Assembly (NCBI RefSeq): GCF_902506095.1
Contig: NZ_LR733293.1
Span: 248,001 to 312,000, forward strand
Origin: Arthrobacter sp. 9AX
GTDB taxonomy: Bacteria > Actinomycetota > Actinomycetes > Actinomycetales > Micrococcaceae
DNA length: 64,000 nucleotides
Direction: 5' to 3'
Position numbers and translations under genes: made by a program. Below, piece by piece: positions 52,584 through 60,936 of this stretch (the stretch's first letter is position 1; the number at the start of each line of letters is the position of its first letter). The notes under the pieces are model-generated. The model did no database searches, was not told where the DNA came from, and saw only the letters and a list, made by a program, of their open reading frames with translations.

Positions 52584-53597
52584 ATGGCTGAATCCTTGCG
52601 CCGACCCACCATCCGCGACGTCGCGGAGCGGGCCGGGGTTTCCAAGTCCCTGGTCTCCCTCGTATTGCGTGATTCGCCCCGTGTCAGCGATCTCCGGCGC
52701 CAGCGTGTACTACAGGTGGTGGAGGAGCTCGGTTTTGAACTGAACCTCGCTGCCCGGTCCCTTGCCACCCGCGATAACGGCACCATCGGCGTCCTGGTCA
52801 GCGACCTCCACAACCCATGGGCCTTTGACGTTGTCGACGCGGCCCGGCCGGTACTCGAAGACTCCGGACATACCGTGCTCTTCAGCGCCGTTACGGCCTC
52901 AAAATCGGACAGTGGAGTGGATCTGTCCATTCTCCAGGCGTTCCGTGACCTGTGCGTTGCCGGTCTTCTCGTGGTTGGCAGCATCCCGGACAAAGCGCCC
53001 TTCAGCCGGGTGGTTGCAGGCGGTGCAGTTGTCTTCGCCGGAGGAGGCCCCGACTACATCGACACCGCCGACGTCGTCCGCAGCGATGATGCCCAGGGGC
53101 TGGGTATGGTCGTGGAACACCTTTTGGATCAGGGCCACGAACACATCGCACATTTGGGAGGCCTGGGCGGTTCGGTGGGCCAGGCCCGGGTGCACGGATA
53201 CACGGCGGCCATGCAAAGCCAGGGCCTGGCCCGAAACATCCGCGTCATCGAAGCTGATTTTTCCCAGGAATCCGGTTATGTCGCAGCCCACAGGGCTTTG
53301 GGGGCACGAGGGACCCGGCCCACGGCGCTGGCCTGCATCAATGACCTCGCAGCCCTGGGCGCCATGACCGCCGCGGACGAGCGCGGACTTGAGATCGCTG
53401 TTACCGGATACGACAACATCACCCTCACCGCTATGCCGAGACTGGGACTTACCACCGTGGACCCGGACAGCTCTGCCATCGGCATCGCAGGAGCCAACAC
53501 GCTCCTGCAGCGCATCCACGGAGAAGGCAACGGGTTCGTCCACCAGCCCATAACCCCGCACCTTGTGGTCCGCAGATCCAGCCTCATCGGGATCTAG
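52584..53597 (+). CDS. LacI-family transcriptional regulator (copy 2)
   Basis: The protein has 337 aa from the ATG at 52584; a GTG at 52578 is possible. The HTH TIRDVAERAGVSKSLVSLVLRDSPRVSDLRRQRV and hinge LNLAARSLATRDNGTIGVLVSDLHNPWAFDV are almost the same as in copy 1, 1.5 kb upstream. The effector domain ends VTGYDNITLTAMPRLGLTTVDPDS, also shared. It is the first gene of operon 2, directly behind the twin palindromes, so it is probably autoregulated. The two copies are tandem paralogues. Confidence 0.93.
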   Translation: MAESLRRPTIRDVAERAGVSKSLVSLVLRDSPRVSDLRRQRVLQVVEELGFELNLAARSLATRDNGTIGVLVSDLHNPWAFDVVDAARPVLEDSGHTVLFSAVTASKSDSGVDLSILQAFRDLCVAGLLVVGSIPDKAPFSRVVAGGAVVFAGGGPDYIDTADVVRSDDAQGLGMVVEHLLDQGHEHIAHLGGLGGSVGQARVHGYTAAMQSQGLARNIRVIEADFSQESGYVAAHRALGARGTRPTALACINDLAALGAMTAADERGLEIAVTGYDNITLTAMPRLGLTTVDPDSSAIGIAGANTLLQRIHGEGNGFVHQPITPHLVVRRSSLIGI

Positions 53598-53667
53598 CCA
53601 CCAACCCATCCCCGCAGCACGGCCCCAGTGCCCTTGCTGATTACCCGACACCATCCCAAGGACGACG

Positions 53668-54600
53668 ATGCCTTCACTCACCACCACGCAAACAGTCGTA
53701 GCGCTCGGCAGCGTCGACGCCAACCTGGTCGAGCCGGTTCTGGCCGCGAACCAGCAACTCATTCAGGACCCGACGGAAGCGGACCTCGCTCGCGCTGATG
53801 CTGCCATCGTTCGGGCAGCCTACAAGGTCGACCGTGAACTTCTGGACCGCATGCCGGCCCTGAAAGTTATCGCCCGCACCGGCGTGGGAACCGACCTCGT
53901 TGATGTTGCAGAAGCCAACCGGCGGGGGATCCCCGTTGTCATCACCCCCGGCAGCAACACCGCATCCGTTGCGGAGGGCGTGTTCTCCCACCTGCTCGCA
54001 CTCGTGAAGAAGCTTTCGCCCCTCACATCCCTGGTCCGGGAAGGCCGTTGGGCCGAGCGCTCCTCGGTGCGGGTGGGTGACCTCGAAGGCTTCACGCTGG
54101 GCATTATCGGGTACGGCCGCATCGGGCGGCGCGTGGCCCGCATCGCCGAAGCCTTTGACCTGAAAGTCCTGGCCTACGATCCTTTCGCTGACGTTCCGGC
54201 AGAGATCTGCCGCAACTCCGTGGAGGACCTCTTGGCCGACAGTGACTTTGTGACGCTGCATGTGCCGCTGACCGCCGAGAACCGGAACCTCATCAACGCC
54301 GAGCGGATCGCCGCAATGCCGCGCGGGGCCGTCCTGATCAACTGCAGCAGGGGAGGACTCGTTGACCTTGACGCAGCCCACTCCGCCCTCGCCACCGGGC
54401 ATCTGGGTGGTCTGGGACTGGACGTGTTCGACCCCGAACCCCCCGTCCACCACCCCGTCTTTGACTTGGACAGCGTCGTTCTGACACCCCACCTGATGGG
54501 GTTCACTGAGCAGGGAATGGCTCACACCGTCCGTGACGCAGCCCAAGGTGCCGTCGACGTTCTCGCCGGCCGGGCACCAGCGGCGGTGGCGGCACCATGA
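53668..54600 (+). CDS. D-isomer-specific 2-hydroxyacid dehydrogenase
   Basis: The protein has 310 aa. The NAD-binding domain has GFTLGIIGYGRIGRRVARIAEAF (GxGxxG). Catalytic residues: Arg in INCSRGGLVDLD, Glu in FDPEPPVHHPVF, and His in VLTPHLMGFTEQ. N-terminal ARTGVGTDLVDV is also typical. It interconverts 2-hydroxy and 2-keto acids, which fits a keto-acid intermediate in the inositol pathway. It overlaps the next gene by 4 bp. Confidence 0.9.
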   Translation: MPSLTTTQTVVALGSVDANLVEPVLAANQQLIQDPTEADLARADAAIVRAAYKVDRELLDRMPALKVIARTGVGTDLVDVAEANRRGIPVVITPGSNTASVAEGVFSHLLALVKKLSPLTSLVREGRWAERSSVRVGDLEGFTLGIIGYGRIGRRVARIAEAFDLKVLAYDPFADVPAEICRNSVEDLLADSDFVTLHVPLTAENRNLINAERIAAMPRGAVLINCSRGGLVDLDAAHSALATGHLGGLGLDVFDPEPPVHHPVFDLDSVVLTPHLMGFTEQGMAHTVRDAAQGAVDVLAGRAPAAVAAP

Positions 54601-55649
54601 CTGTCCGGGTCGGCATCATTGGAGTCGGGGCCATGGGGGCTGAACACGCCCGCATCCTTCGCAGCAGCGTCGCCGGCGTTACTGTCAGCGCAGTTGCCGA
54701 TGCCGCATATGACCGTGCACAGGCGGTCGCCGCGGAAACGGGTGCACGAAGCTTTCGGTCGGCAGAAGAGCTCATCGCTTCACCGTTCGTCGATGCAGTC
54801 CTGATCGCATCACCCGACAGCGCCCATACCGCTCAGGTCAGCACCTGCCTGGATCACAAAAAGCCGGTCCTCTGCGAGAAACCGCTGGCTCCCACCGTTG
54901 CCGAATGTGAAGAGCTGATCGCCCGGGAAGAGTCCCTGAACCGTGGTGTCCCGCTCATCTCCGTGGGCTTCATGCGCAGGTTCCATCCCGCGTACCAGGA
55001 CCTCAAACAGCAGTTGCGCGAAGGGTCGATCGGCCAGCCCCTGCTGACCCGCAGCTCGCACCGGAACGTACGGTCCTACCCCGGCGGCGATTCAGCGGCC
55101 ACCATTACCAACTCGGGTGTTCACGACATCGACACCACGTCCTGGCTGCTCGATTCTCCGATCGAATCCGTCAGCTGGCATGCTCCCCGCAGCACCGGCC
55201 TTGACCCGTCCCGTCAGGATCCCCAGGTCTTCCTTCTCCGGGCCGCCAACGGAGTGCTAAGCACTGTCGACGTGTTCCTCAACGCACGCTACGGCTATGA
55301 CGTCCGGTGCGAGATCATCGGTGAACTCGGCAGCATCGAACTCGCGCCGCACCAAGGACCGATAGCGAACCGTGCACTGGGGCGCTCCCAGGGTTACGCG
55401 GAGGACTGGATTCCCGTCTTCAACAACGCCTACCGGCTCCAGGCACAGGCTTGGGTGGATGCGATCGCCTCCGGCCGCCGGGCGCCCCTCGCCACTGCCC
55501 AAGACGGTCTGAACGCCCTGCGCGTCGCCGAAGCACTCGTGCAGTCCATGAACGGCGGCGGCATCACCGTCGCCGTCAGCAACGCCACCCCGTCCGGCAA
55601 TTCCCTGCCCGGCGGTACCCAAGGAAGGAACCTCTCCCATGTCCAGTGA
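54597..55649 (+). CDS. Gfo/Idh/MocA-family oxidoreductase (350 aa)
   Basis: VRVGIIGVGAMGAEHARILRSS forms the Rossmann turn, followed by VLCEKPLAPT with the catalytic Lys. The C-terminal half contains VGFMRRFHPAYQDLKQ and ATITNSGVHDIDTTSWLLD, typical of inositol 2-dehydrogenase-like enzymes. It may oxidise a different inositol isomer than the IolG next door. It overlaps the iolG start by 11 bp. Confidence 0.88.
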   Translation: MTVRVGIIGVGAMGAEHARILRSSVAGVTVSAVADAAYDRAQAVAAETGARSFRSAEELIASPFVDAVLIASPDSAHTAQVSTCLDHKKPVLCEKPLAPTVAECEELIAREESLNRGVPLISVGFMRRFHPAYQDLKQQLREGSIGQPLLTRSSHRNVRSYPGGDSAATITNSGVHDIDTTSWLLDSPIESVSWHAPRSTGLDPSRQDPQVFLLRAANGVLSTVDVFLNARYGYDVRCEIIGELGSIELAPHQGPIANRALGRSQGYAEDWIPVFNNAYRLQAQAWVDAIASGRRAPLATAQDGLNALRVAEALVQSMNGGGITVAVSNATPSGNSLPGGTQGRNLSHVQ

Positions 55650-56652
55650 ACGACCGCTCAAAGTTGCCTTGTTCGGATCAGGGCGCATCGGCCAAGTCCA
55701 CGCCCGCAACATCCTCGCCAACCCGGAGCTTGAGCTGGTGCTCATCGCTGACCCCTTTATCGAGGGTGCGCAGAAGCTCGCCGAGGGCACTGGCGCCCGT
55801 GCAGTTGCCACCGCCGATGAGGTTTTCGCCGAGGACGACCTGGACGCCATCATCGTCGGTTCACCCACCAACACGCACGTTGACCTGATTTCCCGCGCCG
55901 CTGCCCGAGGTGTCGCTGCCTTGTGCGAAAAGCCCATTGACCTTGACATCGACAGGGTCCTGGCCTGTCGGGACAACCTCCGCGGCAGCAACACCCCGCT
56001 GATGCTCGGCTTCAACCGCCGCTTCGACCCCAACTTCGCATCAGTTCAGGCCCGTGTGCAGGCAGGTGAAATCGGCCGGCTGGAACAGCTGACCATCATC
56101 AGCCGCGACCCCGCACCGGCCCCGGCGTCCTACATCGCCGGCTCCGGCGGCATCTTCCGGGACCAGAGCATCCACGACCTGGACATGGCCAGGTTCTTCG
56201 TCCCTGACATCGTCGAGGTCTCCGCGACCGGCTCCAACCTCTTCTGCGACTACATCGAAGAATTGGGCGACTTCGACTCTGTTGTCATCAACCTCCGCGG
56301 TGCCCGCGGCGAACAAATCACCATCATCAACTCCCGCCACAGCGCCTTCGGCCATGACCAGCGCCTGGAAGCCTTCGGCAGCGACGGGATGCTCACGGCC
56401 GGGAACCTGACACCAACCAGCGTCCGGAAATACACGGCAGCCGGCGCCGAAGGAGCAGATCCCTACCTGCACTTCTTCCTCGAGCGCTACGCCGAAGCCT
56501 ACCGGCGGGAACTGGAAGGCTTCGTTCAGTCCATCCGCCAGGGCATCGCCTGCAGCCCCGGCTTCGAAGACGGGCTCGAAGCTCTGGTCCTGGCCAACGC
56601 TGCAGAAGAATCCGCGCGCTCAGGCCGCGTCGTCAAAATCGGAAAGGATTAA
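55639..56652 (+). CDS. iolG: Inositol 2-dehydrogenase
   Basis: The protein has 337 aa. VALFGSGRIGQVHARNILAN is the typical IolG start, with LCEKPIDLDIDRV (catalytic Lys), LMLGFNRRFDPNFASVQARV, and GGIFRDQSIHDLDMARFFV with the D-x-x-x-H pair. It oxidises myo-inositol to 2-keto-myo-inositol, the substrate of IolE. It is in tight linkage with the two neighbouring genes. Confidence 0.92.
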   Translation: MSSERPLKVALFGSGRIGQVHARNILANPELELVLIADPFIEGAQKLAEGTGARAVATADEVFAEDDLDAIIVGSPTNTHVDLISRAAARGVAALCEKPIDLDIDRVLACRDNLRGSNTPLMLGFNRRFDPNFASVQARVQAGEIGRLEQLTIISRDPAPAPASYIAGSGGIFRDQSIHDLDMARFFVPDIVEVSATGSNLFCDYIEELGDFDSVVINLRGARGEQITIINSRHSAFGHDQRLEAFGSDGMLTAGNLTPTSVRKYTAAGAEGADPYLHFFLERYAEAYRRELEGFVQSIRQGIACSPGFEDGLEALVLANAAEESARSGRVVKIGKD

Positions 56653-56656
56653 CCAG

Positions 56657-57442
56657 GTGAACAACCCATTGCTCAAAGACAAAGTCGTCCTCATCAGCGG
56701 AGGCACCCAGGGACTCGGTGCAGGCATAGCCCTGCGCGCCGCAGCCGAAGGAGCAGCCGGGGTCGCAGTCACCGGCCGCAACGCCGATGCCGGGGAAACG
56801 ATCGCAGCGGAACTGCGCAAGGCCGGGACTGAGAGCCGCTACATCAAGGCCGACCTCACCGACGTCGAACAGGCGCGCAACTCAGTACTGGAAACCATAG
56901 ATGCGTTCGGAAGCCTCGACTGCACTGTGAACGCTGCCGGACTCACCACCCGCGGCACCATGCTGGACACCTCGCCGGAGCTCTTCGACGCCCACATCGC
57001 GGTGAACCTGAAATCCCCGTTCTTCATCATGTCCGAAACCATCAAGCACCTGCGCGACAGGGGAGCGCCCGGGAGCATCGTCAACATCATCTCCATCGCC
57101 GAACTGGGCGGCCAGCCCTACCTGGCACCCTACGTTGCGGCGAAGGCAGGACTGGCCGGCCTGACCCGCAACGCCGCCCACGCCCACCGCTGGGACAAGA
57201 TCCGGATCAACGGCCTGGACATCGGATGGACCGCAACCGACGGTGAAGCTGAGACCCAGAAACGCTTTCACGGCGCCGGCGATGACTGGCTGGAAAAAGC
57301 GAACGCGTCCATGCCCATGGGCAAACTCGGGCAGGTCGACGAAATCGCAGAATTCGTAGTCTTTCTCCTCTCGCAAAGGAGCGGAGTAGTCACCGGTTCC
57401 GTCATCGACTGGGACCAGCAAGTCATCGGAGGATCAGATTGA
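56657..57442 (+). CDS. SDR-family oxidoreductase
   Basis: The protein has 261 aa with a GTG start. The cofactor motif is VLISGGTQGLGAGIALRAAAEG, then NAAGLTTRG. The catalytic set is Ser in IISIAELGG and Tyr-Lys in YVAAKAGLAGL. Classical SDRs reduce or oxidise polyols and keto-sugars. The position between iolG and iolE suggests an inositol or inosose epimerisation/oxidation step. It ends overlapping the TTG start of iolE. Confidence 0.88.
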   Translation: MNNPLLKDKVVLISGGTQGLGAGIALRAAAEGAAGVAVTGRNADAGETIAAELRKAGTESRYIKADLTDVEQARNSVLETIDAFGSLDCTVNAAGLTTRGTMLDTSPELFDAHIAVNLKSPFFIMSETIKHLRDRGAPGSIVNIISIAELGGQPYLAPYVAAKAGLAGLTRNAAHAHRWDKIRINGLDIGWTATDGEAETQKRFHGAGDDWLEKANASMPMGKLGQVDEIAEFVVFLLSQRSGVVTGSVIDWDQQVIGGSD

Positions 57443-58326
57443 GCACCATCACCAGCCGCCTCGCCGCAGCCCCCATCTCCTGGGGTGTCTGCGAAGTACC
57501 CGGGTGGGGACACCAGCTGGGAGCGGACAAAGTCCTCTCCGAAATGACCGCACTGGGCATTAGCGCCACCGAATTCGGACCGGCAGGTTTCCTGCCCGAA
57601 GAGGCCGCTGAACGCGCCGACGTGCTAAAGCGCCACAACCTACAGGCCATCGGCGGGTTTTTTCCGGTCCTCCTCCACGATTCCGCCAACGATCCGATGG
57701 CGGCCGTCGCCGCCGAACTCGAAGCGTACGAGGCCGCCGGAGCCTCCGTCATGGTTCTCGCCGCCGAGACCGGCGTCGCCGGCTACGACCAGCGCCACGA
57801 ACTCGACGGCGACGGCTGGGACCTGTTCGGCCGGAACCTCGACGCCATCGTCAAGGCCGCCGCCGACAAGGGCATCCAGGCGGTCGTTCACCCGCATGTC
57901 GGAACCATGATCGAGAGCACCTCGGACGTCAACAGAGTCCTGAACGACACTGCGGCGAACCTGTGCCTCGACACCGGGCACCTGCTCATCGGCGGCACCG
58001 ACCCGATCCAGCTCGTCCGGGAGTACGCCTCCCGGATCGGCCACACCCACCTCAAAGACGTCCGCAAGGCCGTCGCCGCCCGGGTGCAGAACGGCGAGAT
58101 CTCCTACACCGACGGGGTCAAAACCGGAATGTACGTCCCACTGGGCCAAGGCGACGTCGGAATCGGCACCATCGTGAAGGACCTGATCAAGGCGGGCTAC
58201 CCCGGTTGGTTCACCATGGAACAGGACACCATCCTCGGCACCGAACCCACCGGGGAAGGGCCCGTGGGCGACGTCCGCCAGTCCGTTGCGTTCCTGCGCG
58301 CGCTGGAACAGGAGCTGGCGCCATGA
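57439..58326 (+). CDS. iolE: Myo-inosose-2 dehydratase (IolE family)
   Basis: The protein has 295 aa from a TTG at 57439 that overlaps the SDR stop, with GGAGGA upstream. The xylose-isomerase-like barrel shows APISWGVCEVPGWGHQLG, AIGGFFPVLL, VVHPHVGTMIE, LDTGHLLIGG, and IGHTHLKDVRK with the metal-binding His/Asp/Glu set. It dehydrates 2-keto-myo-inositol to the trihydroxycyclohexanedione that IolD opens. IolI-type inosose isomerases share the fold, but the length and PGWG start favour IolE. Confidence 0.9.
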   Translation: MSTITSRLAAAPISWGVCEVPGWGHQLGADKVLSEMTALGISATEFGPAGFLPEEAAERADVLKRHNLQAIGGFFPVLLHDSANDPMAAVAAELEAYEAAGASVMVLAAETGVAGYDQRHELDGDGWDLFGRNLDAIVKAAADKGIQAVVHPHVGTMIESTSDVNRVLNDTAANLCLDTGHLLIGGTDPIQLVREYASRIGHTHLKDVRKAVAARVQNGEISYTDGVKTGMYVPLGQGDVGIGTIVKDLIKAGYPGWFTMEQDTILGTEPTGEGPVGDVRQSVAFLRALEQELAP

Positions 58327-59348
58327 CAGCGGTACGCTGGGGCGTCCTGAGCACCGCCCGCATCGCAGAGGACCGCTTCCTGCCGGCCATGCAGAAGGCG
58401 CGCAACGCCGTTGCGACAGCCATCAGCAGCCCGAACGGACGCGCCGCGGAGGTGGCGGAGCGGTTTGGTATCGCCACCGCCTACAAATCCCATGAGGCGC
58501 TCCTGGCCGATCCCAACATCGAGGCCGTCTACATCCCGTTTCCCAACAGCCTGCACGCGGACTGGATCGTCACCGCAGCCGAGGCCGGCAAGGACATCCT
58601 GTGTGAAAAGCCGATGGTGTCGAGCCTGGAGGATTATCAGCGCGTTCGCCAAGCCTGTGCGGCTAACGGGGTGACCCTCATGGAAGCGTTCATGTACCGT
58701 TTCCACCCACAGCACCAGAAGGTCCGGGAGTACATCGACTCGGGAAGAATCGGGCAGCTGGTCTCCATGCACGCCCGCTTCCACTTCGTCATGAACCGCA
58801 CCAAGTCCGAGGTGCGGCTACAACAGGACATGGACGGCGGCGCACTGAACGACGTCGGCTGCTACGCCATCGACATCATGAACATGGTCATGGGACGGGC
58901 CCCCCACAGCGTGTACGGCAAGGGGACCAGCCGAACTGACCCCGTCGAGACCTCCGTCGCGGCGATCCTGGACTACGGGGACGTCCTGGGAACCTTCGAC
59001 TGCGGTTTCGAAGGCCCGCGCACGCACACGTTCCAAATCATCGGCACCGAGGGCCAGATCACCCTCGATAAAGCATTCGACCCCGACCCGTCGGAAACCG
59101 CCTCCGGGAAAGTCACCTACCGGGACGGACGCACCGAATCCTTCGAAATCGGCGACGACCAGTTCAAAACCGAAATCGAACGGTTCAGCGCCTGGGTACG
59201 CAACTCCGGACAGGAACTCGTCCACAAAAGCCTCACCGAAGAAAACCTCGCCGTCCGGTTGGCCCTGCATGAATCCCTCGCTTCCGGCCTCCCACGTTTG
59301 GTCACAGACGTCCACACCGTCGAATACCACCTATCCCAGGAGCAATAG
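58323..59348 (+). CDS. Gfo/Idh/MocA-family oxidoreductase (341 aa)
   Basis: VRWGVLSTARIAEDRFLPAMQ begins the Rossmann domain. ILCEKPMVSSLEDY contains the catalytic Lys. LMEAFMYRFHPQHQKVREYI and GGALNDVGCYAIDIMNMVMG place it in the glucose-fructose/dihydrodiol-dehydrogenase-like branch, different from the IolG-like copies. It overlaps iolE by 4 bp and is followed by mmsA after 2 bp. Confidence 0.88.
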   Translation: MTAVRWGVLSTARIAEDRFLPAMQKARNAVATAISSPNGRAAEVAERFGIATAYKSHEALLADPNIEAVYIPFPNSLHADWIVTAAEAGKDILCEKPMVSSLEDYQRVRQACAANGVTLMEAFMYRFHPQHQKVREYIDSGRIGQLVSMHARFHFVMNRTKSEVRLQQDMDGGALNDVGCYAIDIMNMVMGRAPHSVYGKGTSRTDPVETSVAAILDYGDVLGTFDCGFEGPRTHTFQIIGTEGQITLDKAFDPDPSETASGKVTYRDGRTESFEIGDDQFKTEIERFSAWVRNSGQELVHKSLTEENLAVRLALHESLASGLPRLVTDVHTVEYHLSQEQ

Positions 59349-59350
59349 AA

Positions 59351-60844
59351 ATGCCTGTCATCAACCACTTCATCCGCGGCGAAGAAGCCGCAGGAACCGG
59401 CACCGACACCAAGCCGATCTACAACCCCGCCACCGGCCAGATCACTGCCGAGCTGCGCCTGGCCACCCCGGAAGACCTGGGGCACACGGTCGCAATCGCC
59501 AAGGCAGCCGCCGAGAGCTGGGGCGACACCTCCCTGTCCAAGCGCACCAACGTGCTATTCAAGTTCCGCGAGCTCGTTGCCGCCCACGTGGACGAACTCG
59601 CAGCACTGATCACGGCCGAACACGGTAAGGTCCTCTCCGACGCCAAGGGCGAAATCGGTCGCGGCCTGGAGGTCATCGAGTACGCCTGCGGCATCCCCAC
59701 GCTGCTCAAGGGTGACTACTCCGATCAGGCCTCCACGGGCATCGACGTCTTCTCCTTCCGTGAGCCCATCGGAGTGGTCGCCGGCATTACGCCGTTCAAC
59801 TTCCCCGTTATGGTGCCCCTGTGGATGGCGCCGATGGCCATCGCCACCGGCAACGCCTTCATCCTCAAGCCCTCCCACCGGGTACCCTCAGCCGCGATGC
59901 TGCTGGCCAGGCTCTTCCAGGAAGCCGGCCTGCCCGACGGCGTATTCCAGGTCCTGCACGGCGACCGCGAAGTCGTCTCCGGTCTGCTCAGCCACCCGGA
60001 CGTGGACGGGATTTCCTTCGTCGGCTCCACACCCGTGGCAAAGCACGTGCTGGAAACCGCCACCAAGCACGGCAAACGCGTCCAGGCCCTGGGCGGGGCG
60101 AAGAACCACGCCATCGTGCTGCCCGACGCCGACCTGGACAACGCCGCCGACCACCTCGCCGCCGCCGCGTTCGGATCAGCAGGCCAGCGTTGCATGGCCA
60201 TCTCCGTCGCCGTCGCCGTCGGGGACGCCGCCGACCTGCTGGTCAAGAAGGTCGAAGAACGTGCCGTTGCCGTGAACGTCAACAACGGCACCGAGCCCGG
60301 CGCCGAAATGGGCCCGGTCATCAGCCCTGAATCCAAGGAATTCATCGTCAAGACCATCAGCGAGGCAGAGAAGGCCGGTGCAGCCATGGTGGTTGACGGC
60401 CGCGACCTCGTGGTCCCCGGCCACGAAGACGGCTTCTGGGTCGGTCCCACCGTGATTGACCACGTCAAGACGGAAATGAGCGCCTACACCGAGGAAATCT
60501 TCGGTCCAGTCCTTGTCGTGGTCCGCGTCGAGGACCTGGAAGAGGGCATCAGGCTCATCAACGCCAATCCCTACGGCAATGGCACTGCCATTTTCACCTC
60601 CTCCGGTGCTGCCGCCAGGAAGTTCCAGCGCTCAGTTGACGTGGGAATGATCGGCATCAACGTCCCGCTGCCCGTTCCGGTGGCTTACTACTCCTTTGGC
60701 GGCTGGAAGGCCTCACTGTTTGGGGACAAGCACATCTACGGCCCCGAAGGCGTTTCCTTCTACACCCGCGGCAAGGTCATCACCTCCCGCTGGCCCGAAG
60801 CGGAACACGCCTCCGGCGCCTCCTATAACTTCCCCTCCAACTAA
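59351..60844 (+). CDS. mmsA: CoA-acylating methylmalonate-semialdehyde dehydrogenase
   Basis: The protein has 497 aa. MmsA/IolA features: FSFREPIGVVAGITPFNFPVMVPLWM, FVGSTPVAKHV, LGGAKNHAIVLPDADLDNA, catalytic Cys in AAFGSAGQRCMAISVAV, and GVNVPLPVPVAYYSFGGWKAS-like (here IGINVPLPVPVAYYSFGGWK). NHAIV in place of the usual catalytic Glu is diagnostic of the CoA-dependent type. It turns malonate or methylmalonate semialdehyde into acetyl-CoA or propionyl-CoA, the last step of inositol breakdown. It is the last gene of operon 2 (also called iolA). Confidence 0.94.
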   Translation: MPVINHFIRGEEAAGTGTDTKPIYNPATGQITAELRLATPEDLGHTVAIAKAAAESWGDTSLSKRTNVLFKFRELVAAHVDELAALITAEHGKVLSDAKGEIGRGLEVIEYACGIPTLLKGDYSDQASTGIDVFSFREPIGVVAGITPFNFPVMVPLWMAPMAIATGNAFILKPSHRVPSAAMLLARLFQEAGLPDGVFQVLHGDREVVSGLLSHPDVDGISFVGSTPVAKHVLETATKHGKRVQALGGAKNHAIVLPDADLDNAADHLAAAAFGSAGQRCMAISVAVAVGDAADLLVKKVEERAVAVNVNNGTEPGAEMGPVISPESKEFIVKTISEAEKAGAAMVVDGRDLVVPGHEDGFWVGPTVIDHVKTEMSAYTEEIFGPVLVVVRVEDLEEGIRLINANPYGNGTAIFTSSGAAARKFQRSVDVGMIGINVPLPVPVAYYSFGGWKASLFGDKHIYGPEGVSFYTRGKVITSRWPEAEHASGASYNFPSN

Positions 60845-60849
60845 GCACC

Positions 60850-60896
60850 AAGCCGGGGTGCTGCAGCAACTTGCTGCGGCATCCCGGCTTTGTCTG
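60850..60896. terminator. Bidirectional terminator between inositol operon 2 and xdhC
   Basis: AAGCCGGGGTGCTGCAGCAA (60850-60869) and CTTGCTGCGGCATCCCGGCTT (60870-60890) form a ~20-bp stem with three or so mismatches. A short T-rich tail (TTTGTCTGTT) follows. It serves converging transcripts. Confidence 0.85.
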
Positions 60897-60936
60897 TTCG
60901 CTGCCCGGCACAAACGATGCACTCGCAGTTCGACGG

